Shown: positions 5,350 through 8,361 of the stretch, piece by piece
Numbering within the stretch: position 1 is the stretch's first letter
Layout: each line of letters starts with the position of its first letter
Assembly (NCBI GenBank): GCA_013215525.1
Contig: JABSQY010000076.1
Span: 1 to 8,361, forward strand
Direction: 5' to 3'
DNA from: Nanoarchaeales archaeon
GTDB taxonomy: Archaea > Nanobdellota > Nanobdellia > Woesearchaeales > UBA583
Length of the DNA: 8,361 nt
Position numbers and translations under genes: made by a program
The notes under the pieces: model-generated
What the model was told of the DNA's origin: nothing
Databases searched by the model: none
Seen by the model: the letters and a program-made list of their open reading frames with translations, nothing else

Positions 5350-5357
5350 TTTATAAA
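5350..5357 (-). promoter_or_regulatory. TATA box of the putative lipoprotein gene
   Basis: TTTATAAA is centred 25.5 nt upstream of the ATG at 5328, identical in sequence and spacing to the boxes before the Fic gene and the interrupted gene at 156. It decides between the two possible starts. Confidence 0.72.
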
Positions 5358-5402
5358 TATTATCTTTAACTAAATGTATAATTATAATTTATAATTATTT
5401 TA

Positions 5403-6044
5403 TTAATTTCTCATAATGATTTTACTCATTAAATCTTGAGATACTTTTAGAATGTCTTGGTCTCCATTAACTTCTGTTACATCTCCTTTGTACACATCTA
5501 AAATTACTTCTTTTACTTCATCAAATGTTTTTAATCTTTCTGTAAAAACTTCTTTTGTATCATCTTCTCTTTGAATTAATGTTTCATTATCATCATCACA
5601 TTTTCCAGCTACCTTTGAAGGTAATACTAAAGTATTATATCCTCTGTGACATTTAGGACAGTAATATCTGTGCGTAATTCTATCAATTAATTTCTTTTCA
5701 TCAACATTTAGAAATACTAATTCGATTTCATAATGATGATTCATTAAAACTCCATATAACCAATATGCTTGATCAAGTGTTCTTGGTAATCCATCAATAA
5801 TAATGTTTGATTTTCCATCAAAATTTTTTCTAGTTATTTCAAAAATATCTTTATCATCAACTAAAATTCCTTCTTTGAAAACTCTATCATATAATTCAGT
5901 CCCAGGTGTTAATTCTTTTTTAATTAAATCACTCATTACAAATCTTTGAAATCCAGTATTTTTTTCTAAATATTCTGACTGTGTACCTTTACCACTACCT
6001 GGAGCTCCAAGCATAATAATTGCTAATTTTTTTTGTTTATTCAT
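5403..6044 (-). CDS. adk: Adenylate kinase, zinc-lid type
   Basis: This 213-residue enzyme interconverts ATP + AMP and 2 ADP in the cytoplasm. The P-loop GAPGSGKGT is at 13-21, the AMP-binding segment DGLPRTLDQA at 84-93 with Arg88, and lid arginines at 122 and 126 (DRITHR) and 159 and 170 (QREDD, TERL). The long lid carries Cys129, Cys132, Cys149 and Asp152, the three-Cys/one-Asp zinc site known from Bacillus-type enzymes. In the NMP-binding part, the usual TGDxxR reads MSDLIK (37-42), so the AMP-contacting Arg is Lys42. It is the long bacterial-like form, not the short trimeric archaeal AdkA. It lies 48 bp downstream of a tiny membrane-peptide gene and may be cotranscribed with it; a TATA-like TTTAAATA at 6075-6082 gives an alternative promoter. 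Confidence 0.93.
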   Translation of the reverse strand: MNKQKKLAIIMLGAPGSGKGTQSEYLEKNTGFQRFVMSDLIKKELTPGTELYDRVFKEGILVDDKDIFEITRKNFDGKSNIIIDGLPRTLDQAYWLYGVLMNHHYEIELVFLNVDEKKLIDRITHRYYCPKCHRGYNTLVLPSKVAGKCDDDNETLIQREDDTKEVFTERLKTFDEVKEVILDVYKGDVTEVNGDQDILKVSQDLMSKIIMRN

Positions 6045-6074
6045 TTTTGGTTTAATGTTTTTATTTTGTTTTAT

Positions 6075-6082
6075 TATTTAAA
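6075..6082 (-). promoter_or_regulatory. Possible TATA box of adk
   Basis: TTTAAATA is centred 34.5 nt upstream of the adk ATG, which would place the transcript start about 9 nt before it. The fit is poorer than for the other promoters and the surrounding DNA is extremely A/T rich, so adk may instead rely on the promoter at 6205-6212. Confidence 0.35.
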
Positions 6083-6092
6083 ATATTTTAAA

Positions 6093-6182
6093 TTATAATA
6101 AACTATAATATATTACAAGACTTAAGAATATCCAAATTAGTATTGAGACTAATGAAATTGTTAAATATTGATTTTTCATCAC
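6093..6182 (-). CDS. Tiny single-helix membrane peptide (28-29 aa)
   Basis: An ORF starting at GTG 6182 or ATG 6179 encodes 29 or 28 residues ending at TAA 6093-6095. After MKNQY, residues 6-24 (from the ATG) are nearly all Leu, Ile, Val, Phe, Trp and Ser, a textbook membrane span, with YY and a short hydrophobic end. A canonical archaeal TATA box, TTTATATA at 6205-6212, is centred 26.5 nt upstream of the GTG and 29.5 nt upstream of the ATG, so the transcript would start at or a few bases before the start codon. No other feature explains this promoter except adk, 48 bp downstream. Function unknown; it is too short for Sec61-gamma or Sec61-beta. The strength of the call rests on promoter plus hydrophobic composition; A/T-rich DNA can give hydrophobic ORFs by chance. 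Confidence 0.5.
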   Translation of the reverse strand: MMKNQYLTISLVSILIWIFLSLVIYYSLL

Positions 6183-6204
6183 TATTTAAATTAAGTGATT
6201 TTGG

Positions 6205-6212
6205 TATATAAA
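6205..6212 (-). promoter_or_regulatory. Strong TATA box upstream of the small membrane peptide and adk
   Basis: TTTATATA on the minus strand is the best archaeal TATA consensus in the window, preceded by AAACG. Predicted start of transcription is close to 6183, right at the GTG/ATG of the small ORF. Positions 6213-6346, between this box and the next gene, hold only A/T-rich sequence in which I see no gene. Confidence 0.6.
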
Positions 6213-6346
6213 CGTTTGCTCGAATTATAAGTTAGTAATTAGATGTGAATAAGAATGAGTTTAATTTATATATTAAAACTATAAATAAATCGAAATATAT
6301 AATATTAAATTGTATAAAAATGTTTAATTTTATTGGATATTATAAT

Positions 6347-7963
6347 TTATGATATTAATGGTTCTGTTCCACATAATCTATAATATTGTTCTTTGTTTAA
6401 TAAATCTACATATTGATTTGAATTTGTATTATATTCATAACCTACTTTTGCACCAGCTGCTGCGGAACCTAATCTTGCAGTTAGTTTTAGATATCTTGTA
6501 ACTTTATTTATATATTCTGAATTACCTGCTAATTTTTCAGCGTTATTTAAAACAGGAGTTAATTTTCTTATACTATTAATTTTTTTTTGTAGTAGTTTTA
6601 ATTCACGTATGTTGTCTTGTGCTAGAAGGACATTCATTAAAACTTTTTCTAAATCTACATGTTTTAAAGTATCAATACTTTTTTCAGCTTGCTCATACAT
6701 TTTATCAACATCTCTTATATATTTTTTATTTTTTGCAATTCCTGTACTAATTTCATCAATATTTTTTACACCTAATACTTCTAACTTTACAGCAATTGTA
6801 TTAATTGTTTCTGAAAATTGATTTGAAAATTCAGTATTCATTCCTTTTAATTTTGTTGCTACTTCTTTTAATGCACCAATAGAACCATCAAATAATTTAA
6901 CTATTTTTGATCCATATATTGGTTTTGTAAATCTAATCCCTTTACCCATATTTAATAATATTTTACCAATCCTTTCACCGTATGCTGCAAGCTTTATTGA
7001 TGTATATATTGTTTTAATTATTGCTTTTGGTACAGATACTATAACTCCAAACCCCATTGTTGCAACAGTTTCTACTACAATCTCAGAACCAATACCTACT
7101 AGAGCTCCAGAGATTACATCAACTAAAATCTCAAATGATTCTTTATCAAGTCTATCATATCTATATACTACATATAAATCTTCATCTGGATAAATTGTTT
7201 TTTGAGCTAAGTCTAATAGTCCTTGATTTTTGTTTGATAGTTCAAGTACAAAAGGTCTTAATGCAGCATCTCCATCATCAATTAAAGAATATAGTTCATC
7301 AATCCCATCTACTACTTTTATTAATGAATCGTTTCTGTCATCATAATACATTAATCTCATTAAATCACTATAATATTCTCCTTCTCCACTTGATGATATC
7401 TTTTTATTATTTTGTGTCCAAGGTATAAAATTATCTGTGTAACTAATAGGTTCTATATTTTCATTTTCAAAAGTTAATTTTGCACATGTAAAACACCAGT
7501 TTCCTTCTGTTCCAAAGTTACCTAAAAAATCTTTTTCTCCACTTCCATATCTACTCCAACATTTAAGCATTGAATCTGAAATATCTTTATTGATTTCATT
7601 AAGGTCTTCACTTTCTAATTCTATTTGTTCTTTTTTACATTGAACATTTATATCTGCTACTAGTCCAGTTAATTTTCCAATTGATGAATCTTGTAATAAT
7701 ACAAAGTTTCTACATGCCATGTCCTCAGATTGTGATGTAACTATGTTTGATGTTGTAACAACAGTACTAAATAATAAATAACCTGTGATTAGAGTAATAA
7801 TTGTACTTACAAAATAATTTACAGCTATTGCTTTTTTAGATAAAAATAATTTGTTTGAATTATTTTGTTTATTTGATTGGTTTGAATTATAATTTTTTAA
7901 TTTTTTAATTTTAATTCTTTGAATATTTTTATTATTTTTATTATTTTTATTATTTTTATTCAT
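6347..7963 (-). CDS. Large membrane-anchored Cys-containing surface protein
   Basis: This 538-residue protein has no enzyme motif I recognise. Residues 1-44 are Asn/Lys-rich and cytoplasmic, beginning with an NNK repeat; 45-67 form one clear membrane span. The following region has Cys84, Cys109, Cys135, Cys157 and Cys160, with CWSRYGSGEKDFLG at 135-148 and WCFTC at 156-160; this arrangement of CW..GxGxxDF followed by CxxC resembles uncharacterised DPANN membrane proteins I have seen, recalled not searched. Residues 279-322 are a second long, Gly-rich hydrophobic stretch, possibly one or two spans or a buried helix pair. Residues 355-500 are predicted helical and coiled-coil-like, and Cys531 lies near the C-terminus, giving six cysteines, enough for three disulfides outside the membrane. 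The start overlaps the upstream gene's stop (ATGA), so they are cotranscribed and probably work together at the cell surface. Confidence 0.8.
   Translation of the reverse strand: MNKNNKNNKNNKNIQRIKIKKLKNYNSNQSNKQNNSNKLFLSKKAIAVNYFVSTIITLITGYLLFSTVVTTSNIVTSQSEDMACRNFVLLQDSSIGKLTGLVADINVQCKKEQIELESEDLNEINKDISDSMLKCWSRYGSGEKDFLGNFGTEGNWCFTCAKLTFENENIEPISYTDNFIPWTQNNKKISSSGEGEYYSDLMRLMYYDDRNDSLIKVVDGIDELYSLIDDGDAALRPFVLELSNKNQGLLDLAQKTIYPDEDLYVVYRYDRLDKESFEILVDVISGALVGIGSEIVVETVATMGFGVIVSVPKAIIKTIYTSIKLAAYGERIGKILLNMGKGIRFTKPIYGSKIVKLFDGSIGALKEVATKLKGMNTEFSNQFSETINTIAVKLEVLGVKNIDEISTGIAKNKKYIRDVDKMYEQAEKSIDTLKHVDLEKVLMNVLLAQDNIRELKLLQKKINSIRKLTPVLNNAEKLAGNSEYINKVTRYLKLTARLGSAAAGAKVGYEYNTNSNQYVDLLNKEQYYRLCGTEPLIS
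7924..7960. repeat. 9-bp tandem repeat, about four copies
   Basis: attattttt is repeated exactly three times at 7931-7957 with partial copies on both sides. On the coding strand it encodes the Asn-Asn-Lys repeat at the start of the large surface protein. Gain or loss of a unit keeps the reading frame, so only the length of the cytoplasmic tail would vary. Confidence 0.8.
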
Positions 7964-8361
7964 TCTAGTTTTGCCCCCGGAATTTTTTGGAACTGACTTC
8001 CAGATAGAATTATGTCTATTTTAAAGTTACCATTTTTTGTTCTTATATTTATGTTTTCTATAAAGTATACATTTTTATCATCAACAGTTCCAAATCCATA
8101 TTTATCAATTGAAAATCTTCTAATACTTTTTTCTGGAATTAAAATTCCATTTAGATAATAATCATTTCTAAATTCTGAGTTAGTATTTGGAATACTTCTT
8201 AAGTAATGTTCTCTAAAAGAATTAAATTCGATTTCTTGAGTTCCATATCCTTTTCTATAATATACTATATTTGAACTTTCAGTATATACATAATTACATA
8301 CTTTTTCATTACAACCATTTACATGTTCATTAAATTCATAAAATTCAGTTAAACTATAAAT
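7960..8361 (-). CDS. C-terminal part of an upstream surface-type protein, truncated by the window
   Basis: The minus strand is open from the window end through 133 codons to TGA at 7960-7962; the start lies outside. Visible residues are rich in Tyr, Asn, Ile and Phe with alternating strand-like patterns and a close Cys pair (GCNEKVC, visible residues 16-22), which suggests an exported beta-rich domain with a disulfide. I cannot assign a family. The stop overlaps the ATG of the large Cys-containing membrane protein by 4 bp, showing an operon and probably a joint role, for example an accessory or pilin-like surface partner (inference). Confidence 0.75.
   Translation of the reverse strand: MYSLTEFYEFNEHVNGCNEKVCNYVYTESSNIVYYRKGYGTQEIEFNSFREHYLRSIPNTNSEFRNDYYLNGILIPEKSIRRFSIDKYGFGTVDDKNVYFIENINIRTKNGNFKIDIILSGSQFQKIPGAKLE
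7974..7978 (-). promoter_or_regulatory. G-run as possible Shine-Dalgarno for the large surface protein
   Basis: GGGGG lies 10 nt upstream of the ATG at 7963, inside the end of the preceding gene. It can pair with CCUCC of the 16S tail with one G-U wobble, and spacing matches the other coupled genes here. A run of five Gs is exceptional in such A/T-rich DNA. Confidence 0.4.

Noticed and set aside
6093..6182. Sec61-beta or Sec61-gamma homologue upstream of adk
   Set aside because: The peptide is about half the required length and lacks the amphipathic or Pro-containing region before the span; only a generic membrane helix is visible.
7057..7428. Plus-strand ORF of 123 codons rich in Leu/His/Gln
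   Set aside because: Antisense shadow of the large surface protein with no promoter and an implausible composition.

Overview
The window is about three-quarters A+T and most likely comes from a small-genome archaeon of the DPANN group (Woesearchaeota/Pacearchaeota/Nanoarchaeota-like). Three things point to this: an AK6/Fap7-type nucleotide kinase, a family of archaea and eukaryotes; 8-bp TATA boxes (TTTATAAA, TTTAAATA, TTTATATA) centred 25.5-26.5 nt upstream of the first codon of five transcription units, the signature of leaderless archaeal mRNAs; and a membrane-anchored Cys-rich protein of a type I associate with DPANN genomes. A zinc-type adenylate kinase, a YycJ/WalJ-like metallo-beta-lactamase protein and a lipobox protein add bacterial-looking content. 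The lineage call is inference.

Layout. Positions 1-155 hold AT-rich imperfect repeats and a promoter. Positions 156-1289 (+) hold one reading frame interrupted by a single in-frame TAA at 531-533; residues around the LGDS motif and around the stop faintly resemble RNase III. Convergent to it, separated by a palindromic terminator-like stem, is a three-gene operon on the minus strand (3496 down to 1312): Fic protein, histidine phosphatase, AK6-like kinase. Its first gene is leaderless; the two downstream genes are coupled by a 4-bp overlap or a 2-bp gap and carry Shine-Dalgarno sequences inside the preceding gene.

Positions 3497-4077 form a 581-bp gene-free stretch packed with inverted repeats, including imperfect hairpins of 21 and 26 base pairs and a near-identical 15-bp direct repeat. 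This is the least explained part of the window.

Then, all on the minus strand: an MBL-fold hydrolase (4078-4842), a small putative lipoprotein (4918-5328), adenylate kinase (5403-6044), a very short one-helix membrane peptide gene with its own strong promoter (6093-6182), and a coupled pair of probable cell-surface proteins (6347-7963 and a 5'-truncated one at 7960-8361).

Functionally the identifiable genes concern adenine-nucleotide chemistry (two adenylate-kinase-fold enzymes and a Fic AMP-transferase), phosphoester hydrolysis, and surface or envelope proteins. There is no sign of tRNA, rRNA, CRISPR or a transposase.
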